Source of the DNA: Peribacillus deserti
GTDB lineage: Bacteria > Bacillota > Bacilli > Bacillales > DSM-1321
Reading direction: 5' to 3'
DNA: 64,000 bases
Assembly: GCF_016909175.1 (NCBI RefSeq)
Contig: NZ_JAFBFI010000010.1
Span: 62,001-126,000, forward strand
In this document: one piece after another, positions 54,110-62,905 of the stretch
How the letters are laid out: the number at the start of each line of letters is the position of its first letter
How positions within the stretch are numbered: the stretch's first letter is position 1
Made by a program: the position numbers and the translations under genes
Notes under the pieces: model-generated
The model's input: the letters and a program-made list of their open reading frames with translations, nothing else
The model's database searches: none
Told to the model about the DNA's origin: nothing

Positions 54110-54744
54110 TGGATTATAAAGATAAATGGGAAGAGCTTGCTGACATTAAGGATGAACTGGCTGCCAGGGACTGGTTCATGGGTACAAGCGGAAATCTTTC
54201 AATACGTGTTTCCTCAAATCGTTTTCTCGTAACCGCAAGCGGTAAAGACAAACGAAAAAGAACAAGCGAAGATTTCCTGCTAGTAGATGAAAATGGTCAG
54301 GCTGCAGAAGAAACCCATTTAAAGCCATCCGCAGAGACTCTTCTGCACACAGCGGTATATAACCGTACCTCGGCCGGCTGCATTCTTCATGTCCATACAG
54401 CCGAAAACAATGTCATCTCGGAACTGTATGGCGGCCGCGGTGAAATTATTTTTAAAGGACAGGAAATTATAAAAGCTTTCGGCAAATGGGAAGAAGATGC
54501 TGAGTTAAGAATGCCGATCATTTATAACCATGCCCATATCCCAACACTTGCAGATGAATTTTCTGCACATATTGAAGGCAATTCCGGTGCGGTTTTGATT
54601 AGAAATCATGGAATTACAGTTTGGGGAACCTCCGGATTTGAAGCTAAAAAGCTGCTCGAAGCATCAGAATTTCTGTTCCGCTATGAGCTTCTGCTTAATC
54701 AAAGCCGTTCTGCCCAAGCTTTAAATCAAACTATAGCGAATTAG
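54109..54744 (+). CDS. mtnB: Methylthioribulose-1-phosphate dehydratase
   Basis: A 211-residue class II aldolase-fold enzyme that dehydrates methylthioribulose 1-phosphate. It has the [10 protein letters not shown] motif, zinc ligands in LHVHTAENN and a third in [10 protein letters not shown]. Its ATG at 54109 overlaps the mtnX stop; GTG 54106 is an alternative start. Part of the coupled mtnWXBD operon. Confidence 0.93.
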   Translation: MDYKDKWEELADIKDELAARDWFMGTSGNLSIRVSSNRFLVTASGKDKRKRTSEDFLLVDENGQAAEETHLKPSAETLLHTAVYNRTSAGCILHVHTAENNVISELYGGRGEIIFKGQEIIKAFGKWEEDAELRMPIIYNHAHIPTLADEFSAHIEGNSGAVLIRNHGITVWGTSGFEAKKLLEASEFLFRYELLLNQSRSAQALNQTIAN

Positions 54745-54755
54745 GAGGAAATAGA

Positions 54756-55289
54756 ATGGCAACAATTACAATTCATGGATCAAATGAACACATTGAAAAT
54801 CAAGAAAGCGTAATCAAATTTTTAGAAGGGCAGGGTGTTATTTATGAAGAGTGGGACATTAATAAACTGCCTGAAGATTTAAGAGAGAAGTTTGCTCTCA
54901 GCGATGAAGAAAAAGCTCAAATTCTTGAAAGCTTTAAAGAAGAGATAGCTGATATTTCAGCACGCCGAGGCTACCAGGCTCAAGATGTCATCTCCTTGTC
55001 TGATTCAACGCCAAACCTTGACCAGCTTTTGACAAACTTTAAACAAGAGCATCATCATACAGACGATGAAGTTCGCTTTATTGTCAGCGGTCATGGGATT
55101 TTTGCGATCGAAGGCACAGACGGTGTCTGGTTTGATGTAAACTTAAATCCTGGAGATTTAATAAGTGTTCCTGTCAATACCCGCCATTATTTCACCTTAC
55201 AGGAAGACCGTAAAGTAGTCGCTGTACGAATCTTTGTAACAAGCGAAGGCTGGGTCCCTATCTACGACAAAGAACAACTGCAAGCTTGA
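54756..55289 (+). CDS. mtnD: Acireductone dioxygenase
   Basis: A 177-residue cupin. The metal ligands are in HHTDDEVRFIVSG (H-x-H and Glu) and the later TRHYF histidine. With Fe2+ it yields the methionine precursor 2-oxo-4-methylthiobutyrate, with Ni2+ an off-pathway product. Last gene of the operon; its ribosome site AGGAGG is 5-6 bases before ATG 54756. A cluster of repeats starts at the stop codon, and the nearest terminator is more than 700 bases downstream. Confidence 0.95.
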   Translation: MATITIHGSNEHIENQESVIKFLEGQGVIYEEWDINKLPEDLREKFALSDEEKAQILESFKEEIADISARRGYQAQDVISLSDSTPNLDQLLTNFKQEHHHTDDEVRFIVSGHGIFAIEGTDGVWFDVNLNPGDLISVPVNTRHYFTLQEDRKVVAVRIFVTSEGWVPIYDKEQLQA

Positions 55290-55449
55290 AAGCGGAAAGC
55301 GGTCCGGAGCGATAGTGGAGGAGCTACCTGACAAGCATAAGACGAGCAGGCCGTGAGATGCGCTTTTTCTTCATGGACTGATTGGCTTATGTCTCGAAGG
55401 TGGCAGCTTGGAGCTGGACAACACCAAAAATCGAAGAACGGTGCCTTTC
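55289..55449. repeat. Hairpin repeat, type A, copy 1
   Basis: It starts AAAGCGGAAAGCGGTCCGG at the mtnD stop and ends GAAGAACGGTGCCTTTC. The core can fold through GCTACCT / AGGTGGC and CATAAGAC / CTTATG. A second copy is at 55814. Confidence 0.8.
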
Positions 55450-55643
55450 AATAAAGATACCTTGAAGCACCATGAACATCTTAATTAATAAAAAAGAAGA
55501 GTCATAAAGAAAGGCAGACATCTGACAGGCATAAGAAAAGCGGTGGTAAAAGGCCGATTTTGCCTTTTAACGGCGATTGGCTTATGACCGAAGGTGTCAG
55601 TTCGCAGCTGGATTACACCAAAAAGCGAAGAACGGTGCCTTTC
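55450..55643. repeat. Hairpin repeat, type B, copy 1
   Basis: It begins AATAAAGATACCTTGAAGCA, contains GACATC..GGTGTC and GCATAAG / CTTATG arms around AAAAGGCCGATTTTGCC, and ends GAACGGTGCCTTTC. The second half is clearly related to type A. Copy 2 follows directly with a period of 194 bases. Confidence 0.8.
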
Positions 55644-55813
55644 AATAAAGATACCTTGAAGCACCATGAACATCTTAATTAATAAAAAGAAGAGTCATAA
55701 AGAAAGGCAGACACCTGACAGGCATAAGAAAAGCGGTGGTAAAAGGCCGCTTTTGCCTTTTAACGGCGATTAACTTATGACCGAAGGTGTCAGTTCGCAG
55801 CTGGATTACCCGA
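55644..55813. repeat. Hairpin repeat, type B, copy 2
   Basis: Nearly identical to copy 1, with a few substitutions such as GACACC for GACATC, which restores pairing with GGTGTC. It lacks the last 20 or so bases, where a type A copy begins. Confidence 0.8.
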
Positions 55814-55974
55814 AAAGCGGAAAGCGGTCCGGAGCGATAGTGGAGGAGCTACCTGACAAGCATAAGACGAGCAGGCCGTGAGAAGCGCTTTTTCTTCTCA
55901 TGGACTGATTGGCTTATGTCTCGAAGGTGGCAGCTTGGAGCTGGACAACACCAAAAAGCGAAGAACGGTGCCTT
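55814..55974. repeat. Hairpin repeat, type A, copy 2
   Basis: It matches copy 1 over its full length, differing mainly in GAAGCGCTTTTTCTTCTCATG against GATGCGCTTTTTCTTCATG. It closes the A-B-B-A cluster. Confidence 0.8.
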
Positions 55975-56015
55975 TCTTCATAAATAGCTAAGCACAGAAA
56001 TTTTAAACAAACCAC

Positions 56016-56048
56016 AAAGGGATTGGCACAGAGCCATCCTTTTTTTTT
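56016..56048 (+). terminator. Rho-independent terminator
   Basis: AAGGGATTGGC and GCCATCCTT pair with minor mismatch and are followed by TTTTTT. It is probably the original end of the mtnWXBD transcript, now displaced by the repeats. Confidence 0.78.
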
Positions 56049-56245
56049 ATCGTCTGCCTATGCAGAAATTATCAAATACAGGATAAAGACAAAGGGTTAT
56101 AATGTCGAAATCCCGAAGAAGACAAAGAGATTTATGATGGTTTTTAGCTTTTTATGTCTATTATTGCGAATCTATTTACAATGCCTTTATATATTGTAAT
56201 AATGCTATAGTATTATATTAAAAACTAGGAGGAAGCAGGTTAATC

Positions 56246-56488
56246 ATGAACTCTTATACCTTACAAAAGATGCAGAATGATATCCAGCTGAAGAGAAGTG
56301 AAATGATAAAATCTGCAAGAGAGAACGGATTAACTCATGCACGAACTATTGAAAACAGCCAGGAATTAGACGAGCTGATCAATGAATATCTTTCTATCGA
56401 GCATACGGAAAAAAAAGAGGTGCGGCTGTCTATTCAAAGTATGGTTGTGATATTGCCGGAAAATTTTTCTGATATAAGGCTTGTCTAA
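56246..56488 (+). CDS. Spo0E-family aspartyl-phosphate phosphatase
   Basis: An 80-residue helical protein with the family signature SQELDELINEYL at about 38-49. Members dephosphorylate Spo0A~P and so delay sporulation. The first helix (NDIQLKRSEMIKSARENG) and the basic-acidic pattern fit the family, although the C-terminal extension (RLSIQSMVVILPENF) is not typical. AGGAGGAAGCAGG precedes ATG 56246. Single gene. Confidence 0.82.
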   Translation: MNSYTLQKMQNDIQLKRSEMIKSARENGLTHARTIENSQELDELINEYLSIEHTEKKEVRLSIQSMVVILPENFSDIRLV

Positions 56489-56521
56489 CTATTTCTTTCA
56501 GTTTATATATATGGAATAACG

Positions 56522-56551
56522 AAAAACCTTGCTGACGCAGCAAGGTTTTTT
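56522..56551. terminator. Bidirectional terminator
   Basis: AAAAACCTTGCTG and CAGCAAGGTTTTT form a perfect stem between the convergent Spo0E-like and ZIP genes. Confidence 0.9.
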
Positions 56552-56572
56552 CGGTATTGGAAAATGCAGAAA

Positions 56573-57301
56573 TTACAACTGGAGCAACAGTACCATGAAT
56601 AAGATACCGATAATAAAGGCATATGTGGAAGTAGTTTCGTTTCCGTCTCCATGACTTTCGGGAATTAATTCTTTATAAATGATAAATAGCATCGCTCCAG
56701 AGGCAAATGCCAATCCGTATGGAACTAAAAATTCTATAAAAGAAGTAAGGCTGTAACCTATCAGTGAGGTAACGATTTCAATAGCCCCTGTGAGGGTAGC
56801 TATAATAAAGGCTTTAAATTTATTGATTTTTTGGTTAACCAGAAATAATGCCACCAGGAGACCTTCCGGTGCATTTTGCAGCCCGATAGCAAGTGCAATC
56901 AAGTTACCTGTGCCTTCAATATTAGAGGCATAACTTACTCCGACGGAGAGGCCCTCAGGAATGTTATGAAGTGTGATGGCAGAGATGATAAGGAGCGCTT
57001 TTTCATCAAATACGATCCCGCTCTTTGAATGCTGCAGGTCAATGTGAGGAATATTTTTTTCCAGAAGGGTCAGAGTTCCAACACCCAAAAACATACCTAT
57101 AGATAAAGCCAAAAAACCTCCTGATTCCATAGACTGAGGTATTAAACCGAACATGCAGGCTGCCATCATGATGCCTGCCGTTAAAGCAAGAATCACATCC
57201 CGCCATTTATGAGTGATTGATCCCGGCAAAAAAAGGATTAATAAGGCACCCAGTCCTGTAGACATCGCTGATAAAAAACTTCCGATTAGTACTTGAGTCA
57301 T
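56573..57301 (-). CDS. ZIP-family divalent metal transporter
   Basis: A 242-residue membrane protein with eight helices. The two metal-binding helices contain TLHNIPEGLSVG and LQNAPEGLLVA, the ZIP signatures. The family imports Zn2+, Fe2+ or Mn2+; the present subgroup is usually annotated as zinc transport. The loop between helices 3 and 4 is short and lacks a long His-rich stretch. A GGAG-type ribosome site is upstream of ATG 57301. Single gene. Confidence 0.88.
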   Translation of the reverse strand: MTQVLIGSFLSAMSTGLGALLILFLPGSITHKWRDVILALTAGIMMAACMFGLIPQSMESGGFLALSIGMFLGVGTLTLLEKNIPHIDLQHSKSGIVFDEKALLIISAITLHNIPEGLSVGVSYASNIEGTGNLIALAIGLQNAPEGLLVALFLVNQKINKFKAFIIATLTGAIEIVTSLIGYSLTSFIEFLVPYGLAFASGAMLFIIYKELIPESHGDGNETTSTYAFIIGILFMVLLLQL

Positions 57302-57638
57302 GACCTTCTCCTTTAAGCAGATAAGTTAAAATGCTTTATTTTAGTATGCATTTTAGCGAGGGATATCAAAACTGCTAAGTATTTTATCCTAATTATGTTT
57401 GGTGATGTTTAGATGATAACACAATACCCTATTCAAACGAAATTAGACTTGTTACCATGTTTTATGCTGATTTGAGCATGGATTGGGAAAATTAGCTTCT
57501 TGCTTTAAAATAAAATGGATGTCTGTCAAAATAGCAGAAGATAGCGGGCAGGATAAGGCATTTGAAAATTTTATTGAATTTTCAAATAAAATCTGATAAA
57601 AATAAAGATTACAAATTAAAGGACTAAGTGGTGAGATA
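57302..57638. other. Divergent intergenic region
   Basis: This AT-rich region holds the upstream sequences of the ZIP gene (minus) and the Lrp/AsnC gene (plus). A TTGAATTTTCAAATA-type symmetric sequence lies near 57570. I see no gene and no assigned regulatory RNA. Confidence 0.4.
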
Positions 57639-58088
57639 ATGAAAATAGATGAAACGGACCGTAACATCCTCAGCCTGCTGACTGGTAATGGGAGAATGTC
57701 TTATGCAGATATAGGAAAAGAGTTAAATCTTTCGCGAGTAGCTGTACGCGAGCGTGTCCATCGGATGGAAGAGACGGGAGTTATAGAAAAATTCAGCGTT
57801 GTCATTAATTCTGAAGCAGTCGGCAAAAAAGTGTCAGCCTTTTTTGAAGTTGATTGTGAACCAGCCTTTCTAGTTTCCGTTGCCGAAAGCCTGGCTAATA
57901 ACCCAAGCGTTGCCAGCTGCTACCAGATGACTGGACCTAGCACGCTCCACATGCATGTACTTGTAGAGGACTTCGCCTCTCTTGAGAAGTTCATTAATAA
58001 TGAGCTTTATGCGGTGGAAGGGATAAGCCGTGTAGAAAGCCAGATTATGCTGAGAAGATTTAAGAGCCGGACAGGTTTGAAATTATAG
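57639..58088 (+). CDS. Lrp/AsnC-family transcriptional regulator
   Basis: A 149-residue regulator. An N-terminal winged helix (DETDRNILSLLTGNGRMSYADIGKELNLSRVAVRERVHRMEETGVI in outline) is followed by a RAM domain (VASCYQMTGPSTLHMHVLVED) that binds amino acids and drives oligomerisation. It probably responds to an amino acid and may control the dipeptide operon that follows 300 bases downstream. That link is inferred from position only, as a terminator lies between. Confidence 0.9.
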   Translation: MKIDETDRNILSLLTGNGRMSYADIGKELNLSRVAVRERVHRMEETGVIEKFSVVINSEAVGKKVSAFFEVDCEPAFLVSVAESLANNPSVASCYQMTGPSTLHMHVLVEDFASLEKFINNELYAVEGISRVESQIMLRRFKSRTGLKL

Positions 58089-58121
58089 TCCTATACATAT
58101 CGGCAGGTATTGCTTAAGCTG

Positions 58122-58152
58122 CCCTCTGGATAGATGCCGGAGGGTATTTTTT
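58122..58152 (+). terminator. Rho-independent terminator
   Basis: CCCTCTGG and CCGGAGGG pair and are followed by TATTTTTTA. Confidence 0.85.
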
Positions 58153-58242
58153 ATGCTCATGAACCTAAAAAAATAGGTTAATGTCCTCTTTTTTAAATGT
58201 AATCGGATTCATTGTTAAAACGGTTCCATATACCTATTGGAA

Positions 58243-58257
58243 AATTGTCAGAATATA
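58243..58257 (+). promoter_or_regulatory. CodY-box-like site
   Basis: AATTGTCAGAATATA matches 12 of 15 positions of the CodY consensus AATTTTCWGAAAATT. It lies upstream of the dipeptide transporter operon, a known CodY target in B. subtilis. Confidence 0.5.
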
Positions 58258-58289
58258 TATTAAAATCTAAAAATACTTACTTTATATTA

Positions 58290-58327
58290 CGTTTGTAAGA
58301 ATTAATTACATATTTAATTTACAAACG
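58290..58327. promoter_or_regulatory. Inverted repeat in the dipeptide operon leader
   Basis: CGTTTGTAA (58290-58298) and TTACAAACG (58319-58327) are perfect inverted copies separated by 20 bases. It could be an operator or RNA hairpin. No T-tract follows. Confidence 0.4.
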
Positions 58328-58402
58328 GAAGGTGAAATGAGTTTTTATTGTTTTTTGGTATTCAGTCTCTTTAGAATTACGCTTGAAAAAGGGGGAAGAA
58401 AG

Positions 58403-59344
58403 TTGCTTGGGTTAATAATCAGGAGAATGCTTCAGCTGGTGCTGCTGTTACTAGGGATTTCCTTTATCGTCTTTATGAGTATGCATATTGCGCCAGGCGA
58501 TCCAGCTAATATCATCGGGGGACCAACTGCGACAAAAGAAGACATTGCAGGCATTAGAGAAAACCTTGGGCTGAATAAGCCAATTCTTGTTCAATATTTT
58601 GACTACATAAAAGGCGTTATCCAAGGAGATTTCGGCTTCTCTTTCCAGACAAAGGAGTCCGTTTCAGAGGCCTTAATGAGCAGATTTCCAAATACGCTTA
58701 ACCTCGCAGTTGCCAGCATTATCGTAGCGGTTGTAATTGGTGTAACAGCTGGAATCATATCAGCCTTAAAACATAATTCCTGGTTTGATGGTGCGGCAAC
58801 AGTCATATCCTTAGCGGGAATTTCGATACCAAATTTTTGGCTGGGAGCGATCCTTATTTTAATATTTGCCGTCAATCTGCAGTGGTTTCCAGTAGGGGGG
58901 CTGACAGAACCATTCTGGACGATTGAAGGCATGAAACAGCTTATCCTTCCAGCGATAACTCTTGGAACTGGTTCAGCAGCTATGATCGCCAGAATGAGCC
59001 GTTCAGCAATGCTTGAAGTTATAAGAGCTGACTATGTAAGAACGGCAAGAGCCAAAGGGGTAAAAGAAAAGTCAGTGGTTTTAATACATTGTCTGCGCAA
59101 TGCGATGATTCCAGTGATTACAGTTATAGGTTTGAATTTTGGATTTTTACTTGGGGGAACCATTATTACTGAACAAGTTTTTGCAATCAATGGTGTAGGC
59201 AGACTGATGATTGAATCAATAGCTGCAAGAGATTTTCCGATGGTACAGGGCGCCGTACTTCTCGTGGCTACACTTTTTGTTCTTGTAAATTTGGTAGTAG
59301 ATCTTGTTTATGCCTTCATTGATCCGCGGATCAGTTTTGATTAA
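58403..59344 (+). CDS. Dipeptide ABC transporter permease, DppB type
   Basis: A 313-residue membrane permease with six helices. The opening LGLIIRRMLQLVLLLLGISFIVF and the EAA loop DYVRTARAKGVKEKSVVLIHCLRNA are standard for DppB/OppB. I place the start at TTG 58403, five bases after GGGGGAAG; the frame continues 22 codons upstream without a matching N-terminus. First gene of a five-gene importer. Confidence 0.9.
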   Translation: MLGLIIRRMLQLVLLLLGISFIVFMSMHIAPGDPANIIGGPTATKEDIAGIRENLGLNKPILVQYFDYIKGVIQGDFGFSFQTKESVSEALMSRFPNTLNLAVASIIVAVVIGVTAGIISALKHNSWFDGAATVISLAGISIPNFWLGAILILIFAVNLQWFPVGGLTEPFWTIEGMKQLILPAITLGTGSAAMIARMSRSAMLEVIRADYVRTARAKGVKEKSVVLIHCLRNAMIPVITVIGLNFGFLLGGTIITEQVFAINGVGRLMIESIAARDFPMVQGAVLLVATLFVLVNLVVDLVYAFIDPRISFD

Positions 59345-59433
59345 TACAAATACCAAAACCTTATTATAGGCAGCATTCTTAGAGGTTAGAAGTGAAAAAG
59401 GAATCTAAGCAAAGTAAGAAGGAGGAACGATCC

Positions 59434-60333
59434 ATGTCTGCAGAGACAGCAAGCCATGCTGTTACAGTCCTGCCGAAACAGAAAAAGGACTACGCCATCA
59501 TTAGTACAGCAAAGAGATTGGTTAAGAATAAAGTGGCAATTATAGGGCTTTTCATTATTTTTATTCAAATACTGCTTGCGGTTTTTGCCCCATTATTTGC
59601 AACACATGATCCAGTGAAACAAAATCTTTCGATGGCCGAACTAGGGCCGCTGACTGAAGGACACTGGCTCGGGACTGATAACTACGGCCGTGATATGTGG
59701 AGCCGGCTTGTTTATGGAGCGAGAATATCATTATTTGTAGGTATTGGAGCAGTAGTATTAGGCCTCGCTGGAGGAATAACACTGGGCTTGCTCTCAGGAT
59801 ATTACCGCAGGCTTGATGGAATTATTATGAGAATAGTAGATTTATTGTTTGCGTTTCCTGGAATCTTACTTGCCATGCTGATTATCGCAATCCTGGGCAC
59901 AAGCCTGGCAAATGTCATTATTGCAATCAGTATTTGGTCCATACCTACTTGTGCAAGGATTGTGCGCGGAAGTGTTCTTTCTATTAAAAAACAAGAATAC
60001 ATACTTGCCATGAAATCCCTTGGGGCAAGCGATATGAGAATCATGATTAAGCATATCCTTCCAAACTGTATGGCACCGATCATCGTTTTCGCGACCATGA
60101 GGATGGCTACTGCCATACTTTCGACGGCTTCATTAAGCTTTCTGGGATTAGGAGCACAGCCGCCGACACCAGAATGGGGAGCGATGATTTCAGCAGGACA
60201 GGATTTTATGTGGACATCCCCTCATATGATTATCATCCCAGGTATTGCTATTATGTGTGTTGTATTTGCCTTTAATGTTGTGGGGGATGCACTCCGCGAT
60301 GCATTAGATCCAGGCATGAATCTCGAAAATTAA
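59434..60333 (+). CDS. Dipeptide ABC transporter permease, DppC type
   Basis: A 299-residue partner permease with an OppC N-terminal domain (about 20-65, LVKNKVAIIGLFIIFIQILL) and an EAA loop reading YILAMKSLGASDMRIMIKHILPN. A perfect AAGGAGG precedes ATG 59434; a GTG at 59392 is an alternative with a weaker site. It forms the channel with the DppB-type subunit encoded 89 bases upstream. Confidence 0.9.
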   Translation: MSAETASHAVTVLPKQKKDYAIISTAKRLVKNKVAIIGLFIIFIQILLAVFAPLFATHDPVKQNLSMAELGPLTEGHWLGTDNYGRDMWSRLVYGARISLFVGIGAVVLGLAGGITLGLLSGYYRRLDGIIMRIVDLLFAFPGILLAMLIIAILGTSLANVIIAISIWSIPTCARIVRGSVLSIKKQEYILAMKSLGASDMRIMIKHILPNCMAPIIVFATMRMATAILSTASLSFLGLGAQPPTPEWGAMISAGQDFMWTSPHMIIIPGIAIMCVVFAFNVVGDALRDALDPGMNLEN

Positions 60334-60351
60334 CTATTAGGAGGAATAATA

Positions 60352-61890
60352 ATGAATCGATCTTTAACTAAATGGCTGACACTTCTTTTAATTTTGACCT
60401 TCGCTTTAGCTGGGTGCAGCAGTAACTCTTCATCAGGTGGAAGTGCTAAAGGAGTTTCTGCTCAGGAAGTCACGTATGCCACAACATCAAAGGTGGTTGG
60501 TTTATCTCCCATTTTAACTAACGATTCTGTATCATCATCCGTTACAGAGCAAATTTATGAGACACTTTTCTACCGCGATTCAAAAACAAACGAAATTAAA
60601 GGGCTGCTGGCGGAAAAGGCCGAAAACCCTGACCCGAACACATGGGTTATTACGCTAAAAAAAGGCATTGAGTTTCAAGACGGCACTGAGTTTAATGCAG
60701 AAGCTGTAAAATATACCTTTGATAAAATTAAAGATCCTAAAACAGCTGCACCGCGTGCATCTCTTCTAGAACCTATTCAATCAATTGAAGTGAAAGATCC
60801 TCAAACAGTTATCTTAAAGACTGAAAAACCATATGGCCCGATGCTAGCAGCTTTAACTCACTCAAATGCTGCCATTGTAAGCCCGGCTGCAGATAAAAAG
60901 CAGGATCTGATGAAGGACCCTGTTGGCACCGGTCCTTTCAAATTCAAAGCAAAAGAAAATGGTGAAGATATTGTTTTAGAAGCAAACAAGGATTACTGGC
61001 AGGAAGCTCCTAAGCTGAAAAAAGTAACATTTAAAGTGGTTCCTGAAATTACTACAGCCGTATCCATGCTGCAAACTGGAAAAGTTAACTTCCTTGATAA
61101 TGTTACAGCAGAGCTTTTACCTCGTGTAGAAAAATTAAACAATGTAAACATTGAAAAGAAAGCTGGTACTCCAGTTTATTATCTGGCCTTTAATATGGAA
61201 AAAGAACCTATGAACAACCCTGAATTTCGTAAGGCAGTGGCTTATGCACTTGATACCGAAGGATATGTAAAGAAGCTTCGCGGCCTTGGAGTCAAGTCAA
61301 GCTCATTCATTGGACCGGAACTATTTGGCTACGATAAGTCTTCAGAAGATAAAGCTATAAAATTTGATTCTGCAAAAGCAAAAGAAATTGTAAAAGCAAA
61401 CGGATTTGACAAGCAGCAAATCACACTGTTAGCTGCAAATACAGCCGGCTATATGAATATGGCTGAAGTGTTTCAGGCTCAGCTGTCAGAGGCTGGAATG
61501 AAAGTGAAGATTGAAACACTTGAATGGGGTACGTATCTAGAAGCATCTCAAAATGGGAAATTCGATTTAACTGTGGCTGGCTGGTCCAATGTTACTGGAG
61601 ACGGGAGTGAACTCTTATTTCCTAGACTTCATTCAAAAAATGCAGGAGCTACAAACGTTGGACGCTATAAGAATCCTGAGCTGGACAAGCTTATTGAACA
61701 ATCCCGCTCAACCGTTGATCAAAACGAACGAAAACAATATTTAAAGCAGGCAAACGAACTTGTCCTATCTGATCTGCCTGTTATTCCAATTTATCATGGT
61801 GTCGCATCTATCGCTGCAGATAATTCTGTAAATGGAATAAATCTTGAACCTACTGGCCAATGGAGTCTATATAAAGCAGAGAGAAAGTAG
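60352..61890 (+). CDS. Dipeptide/oligopeptide-binding lipoprotein
   Basis: A 512-residue extracytoplasmic solute-binding protein of family 5 (SBP_bac_5). The signal peptide ends in the lipobox ALAGC with lipidated Cys22, followed by a Ser/Gly linker. The family opening (TSKVVGLSPILTNDS) and DPVGTGPFKFK are present, and the C-terminal half includes EWGTYLEASQNGKFDLTVAGWS. It captures peptides, or possibly glutathione or nickel, for the adjacent permeases. AGGAGGAATAAT precedes ATG 60352. Confidence 0.92.
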   Translation: MNRSLTKWLTLLLILTFALAGCSSNSSSGGSAKGVSAQEVTYATTSKVVGLSPILTNDSVSSSVTEQIYETLFYRDSKTNEIKGLLAEKAENPDPNTWVITLKKGIEFQDGTEFNAEAVKYTFDKIKDPKTAAPRASLLEPIQSIEVKDPQTVILKTEKPYGPMLAALTHSNAAIVSPAADKKQDLMKDPVGTGPFKFKAKENGEDIVLEANKDYWQEAPKLKKVTFKVVPEITTAVSMLQTGKVNFLDNVTAELLPRVEKLNNVNIEKKAGTPVYYLAFNMEKEPMNNPEFRKAVAYALDTEGYVKKLRGLGVKSSSFIGPELFGYDKSSEDKAIKFDSAKAKEIVKANGFDKQQITLLAANTAGYMNMAEVFQAQLSEAGMKVKIETLEWGTYLEASQNGKFDLTVAGWSNVTGDGSELLFPRLHSKNAGATNVGRYKNPELDKLIEQSRSTVDQNERKQYLKQANELVLSDLPVIPIYHGVASIAADNSVNGINLEPTGQWSLYKAERK

Positions 61891-61897
61891 GGATATT

Positions 61898-62905
61898 ATG
61901 GCCCAGAGTATATTAGATATAGAAAACCTGGTGACAAAATTTAAGACAGCGAACGGCGAAGTATCTGCCGTTCGCGGTATTTCTTTCTCTTTAAAGAAAG
62001 GTGAAACTCTTTGTATCGTTGGTGAATCCGGATGCGGCAAAAGCATTACGGCACTATCCATAATGGGTCTGCTTGCTGGCAACGCCAGGTCAGAAGGATC
62101 TATAAACTTTAACGGGAAAAATTTATTGAACGTAAAACATGAGGAAATGAGAAAAATTCGCGGCAACGAAATCTCCATGATTTTTCAGGAGCCGATGACT
62201 GCTTTAAATCCTACATTTACCGTTGGGTTTCAGCTGTGTGAACCATTAATGATCCATAATAAGCTATCTAAAAAAGCAGCTTTTCAAAAAGGGATTGAAT
62301 TACTGAAACAGGTGGGCATTCCATTGCCTGAGAAAAGAATGAAGCAATATCCTCATGAGCTTTCAGGCGGAATGCGCCAGCGTGTGATGATTGCGATTGC
62401 CCTGGCATGCAATCCAAGCCTGCTGATTGCAGATGAACCGACTACTGCCCTGGATGTAACGATTCAAGCCCAAATTCTTGATTTATTGAATGATTTAAAA
62501 GATGAATTTCAAACAAGCCTCATCATGATCACTCATGATATGGGGGTTGTTGCAGAAGTGGCTGATCGCGTTATTGTCATGTATGCCGGGGAAATCATTG
62601 AAGAAGGAACAGCAGAGGCTATATTCAATACTCCCCAGCATCCTTATACAAAGGGCCTTTTGTCATCAGTGCCTAACGTAGACGATCCGTATTTTAAACT
62701 TAATCCGATACCAGGCACTCTGCCAAACTTAAATGAGCAGATCAGCGGCTGCCGCTTTCATCCGCGCTGTCCGCATGCCATGGAAAAATGTATACAGCAT
62801 TCTCCATACCGCACAAAAAGAACAGAAAATCATGCAGTAAGATGCTGGCTCCAGGAGGTGGAAGAAAGTGAATACCGTAACTACCAGCCGACAAGTGCTG
62901 TATAG
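61898..62905 (+). CDS. Dipeptide ABC transporter ATP-binding protein, DppD type
   Basis: A 335-residue ATPase. Walker A GESGCGKS, signature LSGGMRQR and Walker B ending ADEPTTALD are intact, as is the oligo_HPY tail with [14 protein letters not shown]. The start is ATG 61898, 8 bases after the lipoprotein stop, with a TAGGGA site. It overlaps the next ATPase gene by 38 bases. Confidence 0.93.
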   Translation: MAQSILDIENLVTKFKTANGEVSAVRGISFSLKKGETLCIVGESGCGKSITALSIMGLLAGNARSEGSINFNGKNLLNVKHEEMRKIRGNEISMIFQEPMTALNPTFTVGFQLCEPLMIHNKLSKKAAFQKGIELLKQVGIPLPEKRMKQYPHELSGGMRQRVMIAIALACNPSLLIADEPTTALDVTIQAQILDLLNDLKDEFQTSLIMITHDMGVVAEVADRVIVMYAGEIIEEGTAEAIFNTPQHPYTKGLLSSVPNVDDPYFKLNPIPGTLPNLNEQISGCRFHPRCPHAMEKCIQHSPYRTKRTENHAVRCWLQEVEESEYRNYQPTSAV

